Assembly: GCA_002435785.1 (NCBI GenBank)
Contig: DIUC01000066.1
Coordinates: 1-64,000, forward strand
Direction: 5' to 3'
DNA from: Saprospiraceae bacterium UBA6168
GTDB lineage: Bacteria; Bacteroidota; Bacteroidia; Chitinophagales; Saprospiraceae
DNA: 64,000 bases
This document shows positions 8,101 through 16,625 of the stretch, one piece after another. The notes below the pieces were generated by a model. That model was not told the DNA's origin and made no database searches. It was given only the letters and a program-made list of their open reading frames with translations. Position numbers and translations under genes: made by a program. Within the stretch, counting starts at the first letter, position 1, and every line of letters begins with the position of its first letter.

Positions 8101-11100
8101 CGCTCGATGGCAGCGGCTCCGATGGTGGCCCAAACTTTTCCTATAACTGGACGGCACTGAGCGGCAATATTTTCGCTGGCGCAACGACACCCACGCCCGT
8201 GGTGAACCAACCCGGCGATTACCAACTCCAAGTGACGAACACCTCCTCCGGCTGCATCCGTTTCGACACGGTTGCCGTGACGATTGACCCTGTGGCTTGC
8301 GCCCCCTTCGCCAATGCCGGGGCCGACGGCCTCATCAACTGCTTTTCGGCGACCTTCACCGATACCCTCCAAGCCAGCGGCTCGGCAGGCCCCAACATCA
8401 GCTACACCTGGACGGCCATTTCGGGCAGCGTGTTGTCCCAAACCAATCCGTTTGCACCGAGGGTGACGGCGGGCGAGTACGTCTTCACCGTGAGCAACTC
8501 CGCCCTGGGGCTACTGGCCTCCGATACCGTGCTGGTGGTCGCCGATACCATTACGCCGCAAGTGGTCATTGGCACCAATATCCTATCACTGACTTGCCCT
8601 GAACTGGCCAATTGCTACCCGATCAATGCCACCGGCACCTCGGTCGGGCCGCAGTACGCCTACCTCTGGGAAACGGGTGCGACTGGCAGCATTTGCACCG
8701 ACCCCACGCTCCTCAATGCGCAGGTTCAGGGCGCCGACGTCTATACCCTCACCGTCACCAACCTGCTCAACGGCTGCCATGACGATGCCGCCGTGCTGGT
8801 GCAATTGCTCGACTTCCAGCCCAATGCCAGTGCCGGGCCGGACTTCCAGATTCCCTGCGGAGAAACAACCGCACTGCTCGATGGCAGCGGCTCCTCGGTG
8901 GACGGTACTATTTATACTTATCAGTGGTCGTCGGTGGTGGGGGGTATAGTGGCCAACGGCCAGACCCTCATGCCCGAAGTCATGCCCGTGAACGCTAGCG
9001 ATATCTTCACGCTCATCGTCATCAATACCCTGAACTTCTGCCAAGACACGGACGCCGTGGTGGTCTTTGCCCCGGTAAACTGCAACCCCATCTGTGCAGC
9101 CTCCAACTCCGGGCCGCTCGACTGCAACAACAGCACGGCGGACTTGCTCGCATCCGGCTCCTCCGCAGGGCCGGATATTTCCTATTTGTGGACGAGTGCG
9201 GCTGGCAGTTTTTGCGCTCCGCAAAACACGGCCACTACCTGTGCCGATAGCCCCGGTATTTATGACCTGACCGTGACCCGTACTTATCCGAGCGGCGCAG
9301 CTTTTACCACCACTTGCCAAACCCTGGTGTTGGACAACCGACAACCACCCACCGCCAATGCTGGGCCTGACGACGACCTGAACTGTGTGGACCAGACGTT
9401 GGCACTGAACGGTGGCGGCTCCGCAACTGGCCCTGGCATTACCTACCAGTGGTCAACTTTAACGGGCAGTTTTTGCGGCAGCACCAACCAAATAACGACC
9501 TGCGTGGATGCACCGGGCATTTACAACCTGCTGGTCACCAATACTTTGACGGGCTGCTCCGCAACGGACGCCGTGGCCATCGGGTTGGACACGCTGCGCC
9601 CCATCGCCAATGCTGGCCCGCCCGACATGCTCACTTGCAACAACAATACTGTGGTGCTGAACGGCAGCGCCACCCCCGCCAACGTCAGCTATTCCTGGAT
9701 GACTCCAACCGGGGATATTTGCGCTGGACAAAACACGCCCAACCCGGTCATTTGCCAAGCTGGCACCTATATTTTGACCGTCACCATCATTGCCAACGGC
9801 TGCACCGACAGCGACGTGACCAGCGTGAGCGTGGACCCGAACCTGCCCATGCCCAATGCCGGGCCGGATCTGCTCTACACTTGCGTGGACACCATTTTCA
9901 CCCTGAATGCCACGGCCACGGGCGGCAACCTGCTCACCTACCAATGGACGGCCACGAACGGCGGCTGCTTCATCGGTCCAACGGACATTTTTCAGCCCAC
10001 CGTTGCCTGCCCCGGCACCTACCGGCTCACCGCCACCGACCTGTTGACGGGCTGCTCCGCAATATCACAAATGCAGGTGCTGGACGGCACTGCACCGCCA
10101 AACCTGAGCTTGGCCAATCCGCCCGGCATTACTTGCCAAAACCTCGTGGTGACGCTCGATGCTTCCAACTCATTGCCCGCAGGGCAACTCAGTTTCCAGT
10201 GGGCAACGCTGGACGGCAACATTGTCAACGGCCAGAACACGGCCATGCCGCAGGTGGACACCGCTGGTACTTATACCGTTGTTGCGACGAACCTGCTGAC
10301 GCAATGCACCGCAACGGGCAGCGTGTCGGTGAGCATGGACGCCGCCATCCCTGCTGTCACCGCAGGGCAAGACACTACGCTGACTTGCGCTCGCAACAGT
10401 TTGACTTTGAGTGGGTTTGGTTCGGCAACCGGGCCGAACATTGTATATCTTTGGACAACCGCTAATGGCCAAATCGTGAGTGGGGAAACGAGCCAGACCC
10501 CGCTAATTGACGAACCCGGCACCTATGTTTTGCGGGTCTCGGACATCGGAAATGGCTGTGTGGTGTATGATACCGTGGCCGTCACTTTAGATACGCTGAC
10601 ACCTTTGGCGGATATAGACGCTTCGCAAACGCTGACCATTACTTGCGCCATGCAACAGGTGACTTTGTTGGGCAATTTGAGCAGCCCATTGGGCGAGTTG
10701 GATTTTCTTTGGGAAACAATGGGCGGGCAAATCGTAACGGGCGTGAACGCCGCTAATGCCACCGTGGCGAGCGCTGGCACCTACCAGCTTACTGCCACCC
10801 ACCAGCGAAACGGCTGCACCGACACGGCTTCAATCGTTGTTTTGGAAAACTTGACAACGCCGCCAATTGCCTTTGGGCCTGCGCCGATGCTGACTTGCAG
10901 CCTGCCCACGGCGCAGCTTTCCGTGCTGCCCGGCTCGCCCAACTATACCTACCAGTGGGCTGGCCCCGGCACCATCCTCGACCCCACTACGCCCACGCCG
11001 ACAGTGGGCCAAGCGGGCGTTTTCAGCGTGACGGTCACGGACATGGCCAGCGGCTGCCAGCACGACAGCACGGTGGTGGTGACGGAGAACAAGCTCTTGC

Positions 11101-12125
11101 CAACGGCCATCGCCGCTTCCATCGGGAACTTGGACTGCCAAAACCTGAGCGCCACGGTAACTGGCACTGGCTCTACGGCTTTGGGCGTCACCTATCTCTG
11201 GACGACCAACGGCACTGGTACCATTGCTACGCCGGATGCTTTGACGAGCGTCGTGGACGCAGCAGGGTTGTATATCCTGACGGTGACGAGATTGGACAAC
11301 GGCTGCTCCGCAATGGACACCACAGCGGTCATCGCCAGTGCGCAACTGATTGACAATGTGCTGCTTAGGCTTGAACACCCCGATTGCATTGACCCTGATG
11401 GGTACATTTATGTTGACTCGGTTTTTGGCGGGGCGCCGCCATTTTCCTATTCCTTGGATGGTGCTGCGTTCATCACCTACCCACAGTTCAGCTTTTTGCC
11501 CGAAGGGCAGCATATCGTGCTGGTGCGGGACGAAAACGGCTGTACTTGGACGGATACGGTGACGCTCCTTGGCCCCGAAGAAATACTGGTCGAACTCGGC
11601 CCTGACGTGACCATCCAATTGGGGGAGGGCTTGGTGCTGGAGGCGCAAATCAGCATCCCATTGAGCGGGGTGGACAGCCTTTGGTGGACGAACTTGCCAG
11701 ACTCCGTGGCATGCCCGCAGTGCTTGGCGCAGCCCGTGGTGCCGGAGAAAACGACGACTTATCGCATCCACATCATTGACACCAACGGCTGCACAGCGAT
11801 GGACAGGGTGACGGTGGTGGTGACGTCGGAGCGCCCATTCTATGTGCCGACGGCCTTCTCCCCGAATGGCGATGGCACGAACGACCGCTTCCTCCTCTAT
11901 GCAGGGCCGGAGGTGGCCAAAGTGCAGCATTTCCGCATCTTCGACCGCTGGGGCAACCTTGTTTTTTACCAGAAAGACTTCGTGCCGAGCGACCCGCAAT
12001 TCGGCTGGGACGGCAGCTTCGATGGCCAGCCTATGAACCCCGCCCTGTTTGTTTGGCAGGCGGAGTTGGAGTTCGTGGATGGGTCTGGGAAGGTGTTTTA
12101 TGGGGAAGTGACGCTGGTTCGGTAA
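5109..12125 (+). CDS. Giant secreted repeat protein with P-domain, 19 PKD/Ig-like repeats and gliding-type T9SS C-terminus
   Basis: The chosen ATG at 5109 gives a 2338-residue protein with a clean signal peptide ending at AMWAQ; the frame also opens at 5082 but that start lacks one. Order of domains: signal peptide; Cys-rich proprotein-convertase P-like domain (about 30-185); a linking region; three short modules of about 45 residues ending GCDSxVxLxLTV (about 325-475); 19 tandem domains of about 85 residues (about 475-2080); one SprB-like repeat (FGGAPPFSYSLDG); and a terminal gliding-motility C-terminal domain (FSPNGDGTND, ending VTLVR). Most of the 85-residue units carry a Cys near each end (LxC and NGC), which suggests one disulfide per domain. 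This is the layout of T9SS-exported surface adhesins. A substrate or partner cannot be inferred. The DNA repeat makes it prone to copy-number change. Confidence 0.9.
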   Translation: MRIIPRLISLFVFSVFAHAMWAQNCGCADSGNCPLQFPSNTNTQVCYDFTDAFNNNLASPTQGVCGVYIKFRHGRIGGLNLTLTSPAGQQVQLVGTNGNCNTFTPLATWDILFVPCSQPCIPDTIGACPYPCVFDGCPSPCPWGSGTYKGSYRPFSGCLENFNTGPANGQWCIEIANSAQFNGGTILDFEVILCDQSGILCCDANAGNLPNPDVTACIGEPALDLNLVPVYGALVPDPLEYGYTFTVFSGNSLYNIGPSDNFSTYPAGSFTVCGLSYLLADAAALPTPGTPLTPASFDAALKGPTPPFCGNIGLNCVNVNIGAPPPTTLLRDTICAGQTVVFDGQNIGTAGTYADTLNSLFGCDSIVNLVLTVLPNVTTKLAETICFGDTVWVGNQPFFATDTVIVNLLTTFGCDSSVTLELTVLPEISTILNETICQGQSVFVGNTSYSATGTYINVLPSAIGCDSTVTLNLTVVQTSVSIAQPDTLTCQQTAVVLTSTASTSFGTLGYQWTTTGGGAFGGPTNQPTATATAPGTYTLTVTSSAGACSSSATVTVLQDAVLPNAVILPSAMTLTCTNALIVLNGNNSTPTSNFNWTWTATGGSPIANANTLFATITQPDTYRLVITDITNFCQDTATVTINQNTTPPVANAGQDQELSCTVPTVTLNGAASLPMGSISFEWSTMDGNILPPTNTANAMADDPGTYLLIVENLANGCRDTDLVVVTVDTLTPNAQIALPQGDLLNCYHDTLTLDGSGSTGSQFIVYQWIGNIFNQQGTPVAHTSTPGVFTLVLTDTSNGCTDSTSVTIGTDYLLPTADAGPDDSLSCGKISVQIGGSGTSVGPEFIYEWTASPGGAFLDPTNLLFLSVNAPASYLLTVTDTTNGCTDSDFTIITRNEIPPVANAGPDYTLNCTETSVTLDASSSTIVPFAKLVWYNSQGDSLSGDVQLTVDYADTFVFEINLAFCTSYDTVVVFEGTIPPVANAGPDQVLDCQTGQATLDGSGSDGGPNFSYNWTALSGNIFAGATTPTPVVNQPGDYQLQVTNTSSGCIRFDTVAVTIDPVACAPFANAGADGLINCFSATFTDTLQASGSAGPNISYTWTAISGSVLSQTNPFAPRVTAGEYVFTVSNSALGLLASDTVLVVADTITPQVVIGTNILSLTCPELANCYPINATGTSVGPQYAYLWETGATGSICTDPTLLNAQVQGADVYTLTVTNLLNGCHDDAAVLVQLLDFQPNASAGPDFQIPCGETTALLDGSGSSVDGTIYTYQWSSVVGGIVANGQTLMPEVMPVNASDIFTLIVINTLNFCQDTDAVVVFAPVNCNPICAASNSGPLDCNNSTADLLASGSSAGPDISYLWTSAAGSFCAPQNTATTCADSPGIYDLTVTRTYPSGAAFTTTCQTLVLDNRQPPTANAGPDDDLNCVDQTLALNGGGSATGPGITYQWSTLTGSFCGSTNQITTCVDAPGIYNLLVTNTLTGCSATDAVAIGLDTLRPIANAGPPDMLTCNNNTVVLNGSATPANVSYSWMTPTGDICAGQNTPNPVICQAGTYILTVTIIANGCTDSDVTSVSVDPNLPMPNAGPDLLYTCVDTIFTLNATATGGNLLTYQWTATNGGCFIGPTDIFQPTVACPGTYRLTATDLLTGCSAISQMQVLDGTAPPNLSLANPPGITCQNLVVTLDASNSLPAGQLSFQWATLDGNIVNGQNTAMPQVDTAGTYTVVATNLLTQCTATGSVSVSMDAAIPAVTAGQDTTLTCARNSLTLSGFGSATGPNIVYLWTTANGQIVSGETSQTPLIDEPGTYVLRVSDIGNGCVVYDTVAVTLDTLTPLADIDASQTLTITCAMQQVTLLGNLSSPLGELDFLWETMGGQIVTGVNAANATVASAGTYQLTATHQRNGCTDTASIVVLENLTTPPIAFGPAPMLTCSLPTAQLSVLPGSPNYTYQWAGPGTILDPTTPTPTVGQAGVFSVTVTDMASGCQHDSTVVVTENKLLPTAIAASIGNLDCQNLSATVTGTGSTALGVTYLWTTNGTGTIATPDALTSVVDAAGLYILTVTRLDNGCSAMDTTAVIASAQLIDNVLLRLEHPDCIDPDGYIYVDSVFGGAPPFSYSLDGAAFITYPQFSFLPEGQHIVLVRDENGCTWTDTVTLLGPEEILVELGPDVTIQLGEGLVLEAQISIPLSGVDSLWWTNLPDSVACPQCLAQPVVPEKTTTYRIHIIDTNGCTAMDRVTVVVTSERPFYVPTAFSPNGDGTNDRFLLYAGPEVAKVQHFRIFDRWGNLVFYQKDFVPSDPQFGWDGSFDGQPMNPALFVWQAELEFVDGSGKVFYGEVTLVR
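6531..11345 (+). repeat. Nineteen in-frame tandem domain repeats (about 253 bp each)
   Basis: Each unit follows the pattern PPVANAGPDxxLxCxxxxV, then a YxWTxxxG strand, then PGTYxLxVTxxxNGCxDxxxV, ending in D or N before the next. Units are clearly homologous but diverged, so this is old duplication rather than a recent expansion. A few copies deviate, e.g. the sixth lacks the usual GSG strand and the eighth lacks the NGC cysteine. Confidence 0.85.
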
Positions 12126-12211
12126 GGTTGGAGTTAGGTGTTGGTTGTTTTTTAAATGGATTGATGCGAGTGGATGAAGGCACCCGGCCTGTCAGTTCGA
12201 AAAATTGCGCC

Positions 12212-12622
12212 TTACTCCCCGAAATACTCCACGTAGATATTTTCTGTTTCCCAAAGCTTGATGCAGTGCAACTGGCAGCCCGAAATATGGGGTTCGAGTT
12301 GTTGCCAAAACAGGATGGCGAGGTTCTCCGTGGTTGGCTGCATACCTTTTGGAATGAAAGGCACATCGAGGTTGAGGTTAGAGTGGTCCACCACGTCCAC
12401 CACATAGCGCTTGATGATTTGGCTCAACTCCTTCACGTCCATCACGAAACCGGTGACGGGGTCTGGTCTGCCCTTCACCGTCACGTACAGGTCGTAGTTG
12501 TGGCCATGCCAGTTGCGGTTGGCACATTTCCCGAACCACTCGATGTTTTTCTCCTCGCTCCAGTCGGCTACCCACAGTTTGTGGGCGGCATTGAAGCGTT
12601 CTCTTCTCGTCAGGTAAACCAT
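12212..12622 (-). CDS. queD: 6-carboxy-tetrahydropterin / 6-pyruvoyl-tetrahydropterin synthase family (QueD-like)
   Basis: The chosen ATG at 12622 gives 136 residues starting MVYLTRRERFNAAHKL. The frame is open further upstream but that part has no family similarity. Zinc ligands are visible as His14 (FNAAH) and His39/His41 (WHGHNY). Cys33 lies in CANRNWHGH with the PTPS-type spacing, Asp79-His80 in VVDHSNLN form the catalytic pair, and Glu125 in WETENIYVEY anchors the pterin. The protein would convert dihydroneopterin triphosphate to the 6-carboxy-tetrahydropterin intermediate of queuosine synthesis, or act as a PTPS. No other queuosine genes lie nearby, so the pathway assignment rests on family only. 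It is divergent from the sensor kinase gene. Confidence 0.85.
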   Translation of the reverse strand: MVYLTRRERFNAAHKLWVADWSEEKNIEWFGKCANRNWHGHNYDLYVTVKGRPDPVTGFVMDVKELSQIIKRYVVDVVDHSNLNLDVPFIPKGMQPTTENLAILFWQQLEPHISGCQLHCIKLWETENIYVEYFGE

Positions 12623-12689
12623 TTCAGTTAGGCAGTTTTCTTTGGGCGTGGTGCAAAAGGTCATTTGCCCCAAGCCTGAAAAACGGACG

Positions 12690-12697
12690 CAAAGGTA
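12690..12697 (-). promoter_or_regulatory. Candidate -7 promoter of queD
   Basis: The minus strand reads TACCTTTG followed by CG, about 68 bp upstream of the chosen queD ATG. It supports the short start at 12622 over the longer open frame. Confidence 0.45.
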
Positions 12698-12857
12698 ACA
12701 ATTATCGGGTTCAACTATCAACTGCGCCTCACCAACTTTGCAATGCCTTTTTTTGCGGTGAAAATCGGGTGGGGTGGCTTTTTCATCTAAAATATTGTCC
12801 GGTTTGTTTTCAAAACAGCCAATCTTGCGGCATGATTTTTCACAGCGGCGATAGGAA

Positions 12858-13916
12858 ATGACATTTAGCAGCACGATAAAAGCAAGGCTGTTGCAACTGG
12901 CTACTACAAAGGCCACGAAACATACGCTCTTTTGGGTGGCGCTTTTCCTGTTGTACTCGGTGGTGGAGGTGTTGTTGACCCATCATCCTTTTCTTTATAC
13001 CGTGAGCAACAACGTGGTGCGGTTGATTCTGTTGGGCATGGCGGTCTATTACAATGTGTACCGATTGGTGCCGCAGTATTTGGCCGACAAGCGTTTTTTG
13101 CCGTACCTCGGTTTTCTGCTGCTGACCGTGTTCATCGTGACGCCGCTGGAGGCTTTCCTCATTTATGCCAAGTCCAGCAATTATCCCGAAATGCAGGAAC
13201 AGGTGCTGCTCAACCTGAACTGGTACTTCGTGCCCAATTTCTTTGTGCTCAGCACCTCCACGGTCGTGAAAATCACGGTGGACTGGTACAACAACATCCG
13301 GGAAAAGCAGGAACTCGTCACGGAAACGATGCAGTCCGAGCTGCGTTTTCTCAAGTCCCAAATCAATCCCCACTTCCTTTTCAATACGCTCAACAGCCTT
13401 TATGCCCTGACGCTGAAGAAGTCGGACCTTGCCCCCGACATCGTGCTAAAGCTGTCGGAAATGATGCGGTACATGCTGTACGAATGCAACGAAAAATGGG
13501 TGCCATTGAGCAAGGAGGTCAACTACATCGCCAACTACCTGGAGTTGGAGCGCATCCGGCAAGGCAACCGGGTAGACATGAGCTACGAAGTGCAGGGCTT
13601 TGTCAGCGACCAGAAAGTAGCCCCGCTTATGTTTATCCCGTTCATCGAAAACTGCTTCAAGCACGGGCTTGGCAGCCAAATTTCAAAAGGTTTTGTCAAT
13701 ATCCGGCTCGATGTTCGGGGCAATGAGATAGATTTACACATTGAAAACAGCAAAGCCGAGAGTATGCCCAAGCAGCTACATCCACGAAGCGGTGGCATTG
13801 GGTTGGTAAACGTCCGGCGGAGGCTCGAACTGCTTTACCCCAACCGCTATAAATTAGTGGTGGAGGACACCCCAACGACCTATACCGTAAAACTGTACTT
13901 AAAACTGGAAGAATAG
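12858..13916 (+). CDS. LytS/YpdA-type sensor histidine kinase
   Basis: This 352-residue membrane kinase has about four hydrophobic segments in the first 145 residues (e.g. TLFWVALFLLYSVVEVLL, FLPYLGFLLLTVFIV). They are followed by a short coiled linker and a His_kinase domain with the phospho-acceptor His172 in QINPHFLFNTLNSLY. An HATPase region (FIENCFKHGL, GGIGLVNVRRRL) completes it. This is the short LytS/YehU-like class without a HAMP domain, which partners LytTR regulators. The partner is encoded 130 bp downstream. AGGA lies immediately before the ATG. The signal sensed is unknown; in Bacteroidota such pairs often act in envelope or polymer responses, but nothing here fixes that. Confidence 0.9.
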   Translation: MTFSSTIKARLLQLATTKATKHTLFWVALFLLYSVVEVLLTHHPFLYTVSNNVVRLILLGMAVYYNVYRLVPQYLADKRFLPYLGFLLLTVFIVTPLEAFLIYAKSSNYPEMQEQVLLNLNWYFVPNFFVLSTSTVVKITVDWYNNIREKQELVTETMQSELRFLKSQINPHFLFNTLNSLYALTLKKSDLAPDIVLKLSEMMRYMLYECNEKWVPLSKEVNYIANYLELERIRQGNRVDMSYEVQGFVSDQKVAPLMFIPFIENCFKHGLGSQISKGFVNIRLDVRGNEIDLHIENSKAESMPKQLHPRSGGIGLVNVRRRLELLYPNRYKLVVEDTPTTYTVKLYLKLEE

Positions 13917-13918
13917 AG

Positions 13919-14040
13919 ATTGCTAAATTGCTGAATTGTTAGATTGCTATATTGTTGTATTGTTAGTGATGAAAAAACAATTCAACAATTCAACAATCAA
14001 ACAATTCAACAATCCACTAATTCAACAATCAAAACAATCT
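13919..14040. repeat. Inverted arrays of an 8-base unit between kinase and regulator genes
   Basis: The left part repeats ATTGYTRN-like 8-mers (ATTGCTGA, ATTGTTAG, ATTGCTAT, ATTGTTGT). The right part repeats the complementary unit AATTCAAC about five times. The two arms could fold into a long imperfect hairpin in the two-gene transcript. Confidence 0.7.
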
Positions 14041-14045
14041 GAATT

Positions 14046-14774
14046 ATGATAAACGCCATTATTGTTGACGACGAACCGCTGGCACTTGACGTGCTGGAAA
14101 CTTACTTGGAAAAAATGCCGGACGTGCACCTCGTGCAGCGCTGCACCAATGCTTTTGAGGCCAACGACGCTTTGAAAAACCACGATGTTGACCTGATGTT
14201 CCTCGACATACAGATGCCGCAGCTCACCGGGATTGACTTCCTGAAAACGCTGACCGACCCGCCACTCGTTATCTTCACCACGGCTTATTCCAATTATGCC
14301 ATCGAAGGTTTTGAGCTGAACGCAACGGACTACCTGCTCAAGCCCATCTCGTTGGAGCGTTTCATGAAGGCCGTGAACAAAGCCGTTGACCAGATAGAAC
14401 TGAAGCGCAAGGAGAATGCCTCACACGTGGAAATCAACGAAACCGAGGACTTCATATTCGTGAAGGCGGACAAGAAGTTCGTGAAGGTGAATTTCTCGGA
14501 AGTGCTGTATATCGAGGGTCTCAAAGACTATGTCATCATTCGCACCGAAAAGGGTCGGGTCATCACCCTGCAAACGATGAAGAGCTTGGAGGACAAGCTG
14601 CCCAGCAAGATATTCCGCCGCATTCATCGCTCCTATATCGTCAACATCGGCAAGGTGGAGGCCATCTTGGGCAATATGGTGGAGGTCATGGAAAAAGGCC
14701 AGGCCAAGCACCTGCCCATCGGTAAAAACTACCGGGACGAGCTGTTGGGGATGGTGAACGATAATCGGTTGTGA
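14046..14774 (+). CDS. LytTR-family response regulator
   Basis: The 242-residue protein has a receiver domain (1-120) with the acidic pair VDDE at the start, phospho-acceptor Asp54 in MFLDIQMPQLTG, and the conserved Lys in LLKPIS. A LytTR DNA-binding domain (about 140-240) follows, marked by FVKVNFSEVLYIEGLKDYV and FRRIHRSYIVNIGKV. It is the natural partner of the LytS-type kinase just upstream. The spacer between them is filled by an inverted 8-mer array. Its targets would be recognised through direct repeats typical of LytTR factors, but none could be identified here with confidence. Confidence 0.92.
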   Translation: MINAIIVDDEPLALDVLETYLEKMPDVHLVQRCTNAFEANDALKNHDVDLMFLDIQMPQLTGIDFLKTLTDPPLVIFTTAYSNYAIEGFELNATDYLLKPISLERFMKAVNKAVDQIELKRKENASHVEINETEDFIFVKADKKFVKVNFSEVLYIEGLKDYVIIRTEKGRVITLQTMKSLEDKLPSKIFRRIHRSYIVNIGKVEAILGNMVEVMEKGQAKHLPIGKNYRDELLGMVNDNRL

Positions 14775-14844
14775 TTACCATTGGATTTGAGAAATGGCTT
14801 GCAAAGCGTTGGCATTCAATGTTTTGCAAGCCCCTTTTTATGAA

Positions 14845-15291
14845 ATGATGAAGTACTTTTTCGTAAGCATTTTTATTTCCTCCCTACTGCTTCAAGCTGA
14901 TACAGCTTTCGCCCAGTCCACCATTGACTGGAACACCCTCGCCGATGTGAAATTCACCCAAAAATTCTCGGAGGAGATTGGCATCAGCTACGACGAGGCG
15001 ACCTTTGGCCGCTGGCTCATACCATTTAATGGAAAGGAGATAAAAATCACGGGCTATATCATCCCGCTCGATGGCATGGGCGTCACTTATGTACTGTCCC
15101 GTAACCCCAATGCTACCTGCTTTTTCTGCGGCGGGGCAGGGCCGGAGACGGTCATAGAACTCCGGTTAAAGCCCTCCGCCCTCAAGCGCTACAAGCTCGA
15201 CGAGCGCCGTGCCTTCAAGGGCATCCTGCAAATGAACCGTTCCAACCTCAACCAAATGACGTATGTGCTGCTGGATGCGGAACCGAATTGA
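14845..15291 (+). CDS. Small secreted protein, DUF3299-like
   Basis: Starting at the ATG at 14845 (an adjacent ATG at 14848 is equally possible) gives about 148 residues with a signal peptide ending TAFAQ. The mature part contains the motifs W-L-I-PFNGKEIKITGYIIPLD and TCFFCGGAGPETVIEL. They resemble the DUF3299 family of small periplasmic proteins, where the extended N-terminal part is shared and the CxxC stretch may bind metal. An upstream in-frame ATG at 14794 is less likely because it would bury the signal peptide. No clear functional link to the regulator upstream. Function unknown. Confidence 0.6.
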   Translation: MMKYFFVSIFISSLLLQADTAFAQSTIDWNTLADVKFTQKFSEEIGISYDEATFGRWLIPFNGKEIKITGYIIPLDGMGVTYVLSRNPNATCFFCGGAGPETVIELRLKPSALKRYKLDERRAFKGILQMNRSNLNQMTYVLLDAEPN

Positions 15292-15355
15292 GTTGTTTGA
15301 AATGGTTTGAGGTTGTTTGAAATTGCTGTAAACCAACCAATTCAACCAATTCCCC
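15292..15355. repeat. Short-unit repeat array between converging genes
   Basis: Copies of GTTGTTTGA-like words are followed by CAACCAATT-like words, which are partly complementary. The array fills the entire spacer between the DUF3299-like gene and the SDR gene and may act as a bidirectional terminator. Confidence 0.5.
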
Positions 15356-15362
15356 AGCCCCC

Positions 15363-16346
15363 TCACACCATCTTCAGCAGCCGCATCTCATGCCACAGCG
15401 TGGTGGACATCCCGTCCTTCAGCGAACGGGGTGCATAATCCAGTTCAGCTTTTGCCTTGGCATTGTCACCGATATAGGTCACGCCCGACAGCACCCGCAA
15501 GTTCTCGGCAGAATAGTCGGGCGGCAGCGGGAAGACGACTCCCATTACCGACATCACCCTTGAGAGAAAACGCATCAGCTTGGGGCTGACGGCACGGGGC
15601 ATCCGCTTTCCCGTGATGCGGTGCGCTATGCCGATGGCGTCCACCAGCGAATGGGTCGGGCCAGCGATGATGTACTTCTCGCCCGGCCTTCCTTTCTCCA
15701 TAGCCGCATGGTGCGCTTGCGCAATATCCTCGACATGCGCCCAAGAGTGCGCCGCCTTTCGAGGCAACATCGGGAGCTTCCCTTTCAGGTATTGCACCAA
15801 GGTAGTGCGCACGCTGCTCGTGTCGCCGGGGCCATAGATGAGGCCGGGCATGACCACCACCAACGGCAGCCCTTTTTGAATGAAGGCAAGGGCTATCTTG
15901 TGGGCCTCCGCCTTGGTGTATTCGTAGTGGCTCAGGTACTTGCCCTCGAAATGATAATTTTCATCCACCAAAACCCCTTTGGTATCGGAGTTGACGGCCA
16001 AGGTGCTGGTATAGACCCCTTTTTGGATGCCTAGTTCCTGCATCAGTTCCAGCACGTTGCGAGTGCCGTCCACATTGGTTCGGGTGCCCTCCGCCCGGTA
16101 CCTCCTGCGAGCGCCGATTTTGTACCAGCCAGCTACGTGGAACACGCCGTCGCAGCCCGTCATTGGGTCTCGCATGGATGCCTTGTCGGACACGTCGCCG
16201 TGCGCAAGGGTGCAGCCAAGCTCGGCCAATTCCTTCGCATTGGAAGGGTTGCGCACCAATGCGAGGACTTCATGCCCTTCGGAACGTAATAGCTTGGCAA
16301 GGTAGCTGCCAACAAAACCGGTGCCACCGGTGAGGAAATATTTCAT
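15363..16346 (-). CDS. NAD(P)-dependent epimerase/reductase (extended SDR, dihydroflavonol-reductase-like)
   Basis: This 327-residue protein has a Rossmann fold with the N-terminal TGGTGFVGSYLAKLL, the mid-domain VFHVAGWY motif and the catalytic YxxxK as YEYTK near residue 144. The overall pattern matches the dihydroflavonol-4-reductase-like / hopanoid-associated epimerase group of extended SDRs. The substrate is not predictable: candidates are a nucleotide sugar or a hydroxy-ketone. It stands alone on the minus strand, with unrelated neighbours. The start codon is the first in-frame ATG and matches the usual family N-terminus. Confidence 0.85.
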   Translation of the reverse strand: MKYFLTGGTGFVGSYLAKLLRSEGHEVLALVRNPSNAKELAELGCTLAHGDVSDKASMRDPMTGCDGVFHVAGWYKIGARRRYRAEGTRTNVDGTRNVLELMQELGIQKGVYTSTLAVNSDTKGVLVDENYHFEGKYLSHYEYTKAEAHKIALAFIQKGLPLVVVMPGLIYGPGDTSSVRTTLVQYLKGKLPMLPRKAAHSWAHVEDIAQAHHAAMEKGRPGEKYIIAGPTHSLVDAIGIAHRITGKRMPRAVSPKLMRFLSRVMSVMGVVFPLPPDYSAENLRVLSGVTYIGDNAKAKAELDYAPRSLKDGMSTTLWHEMRLLKMV

Positions 16347-16625
16347 GCGTACTGGTTGTGGAAGTTGGTTCAGGGCGCAATTTTAGCTGTTTTTGGGAAA
16401 TTTTACGATAGCTGCCTCGTCCTGCCATGGCTTTACGCAAAAGAATACAGAGGCTTGTCCCCCTTCCAAGCCCTCCAATCCAAGACCCCAACCACGAACT
16501 TCCAACCACCAAGTACCCGCACCAATGACCAAAAGCATCGGCAACAGGATAATACTCACCGCTCCCCGACTTTGCGCCCACCGTGATTGTTGGTAACTTG
16601 GCCGTTCGTTCAAAAACCACCCTAC

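Noticed and set aside
13919..14040. Riboswitch or conserved regulatory RNA between kinase and regulator genes
   Set aside because: The sequence is simple 8-mer repetition; no aptamer-like conserved core is visible.
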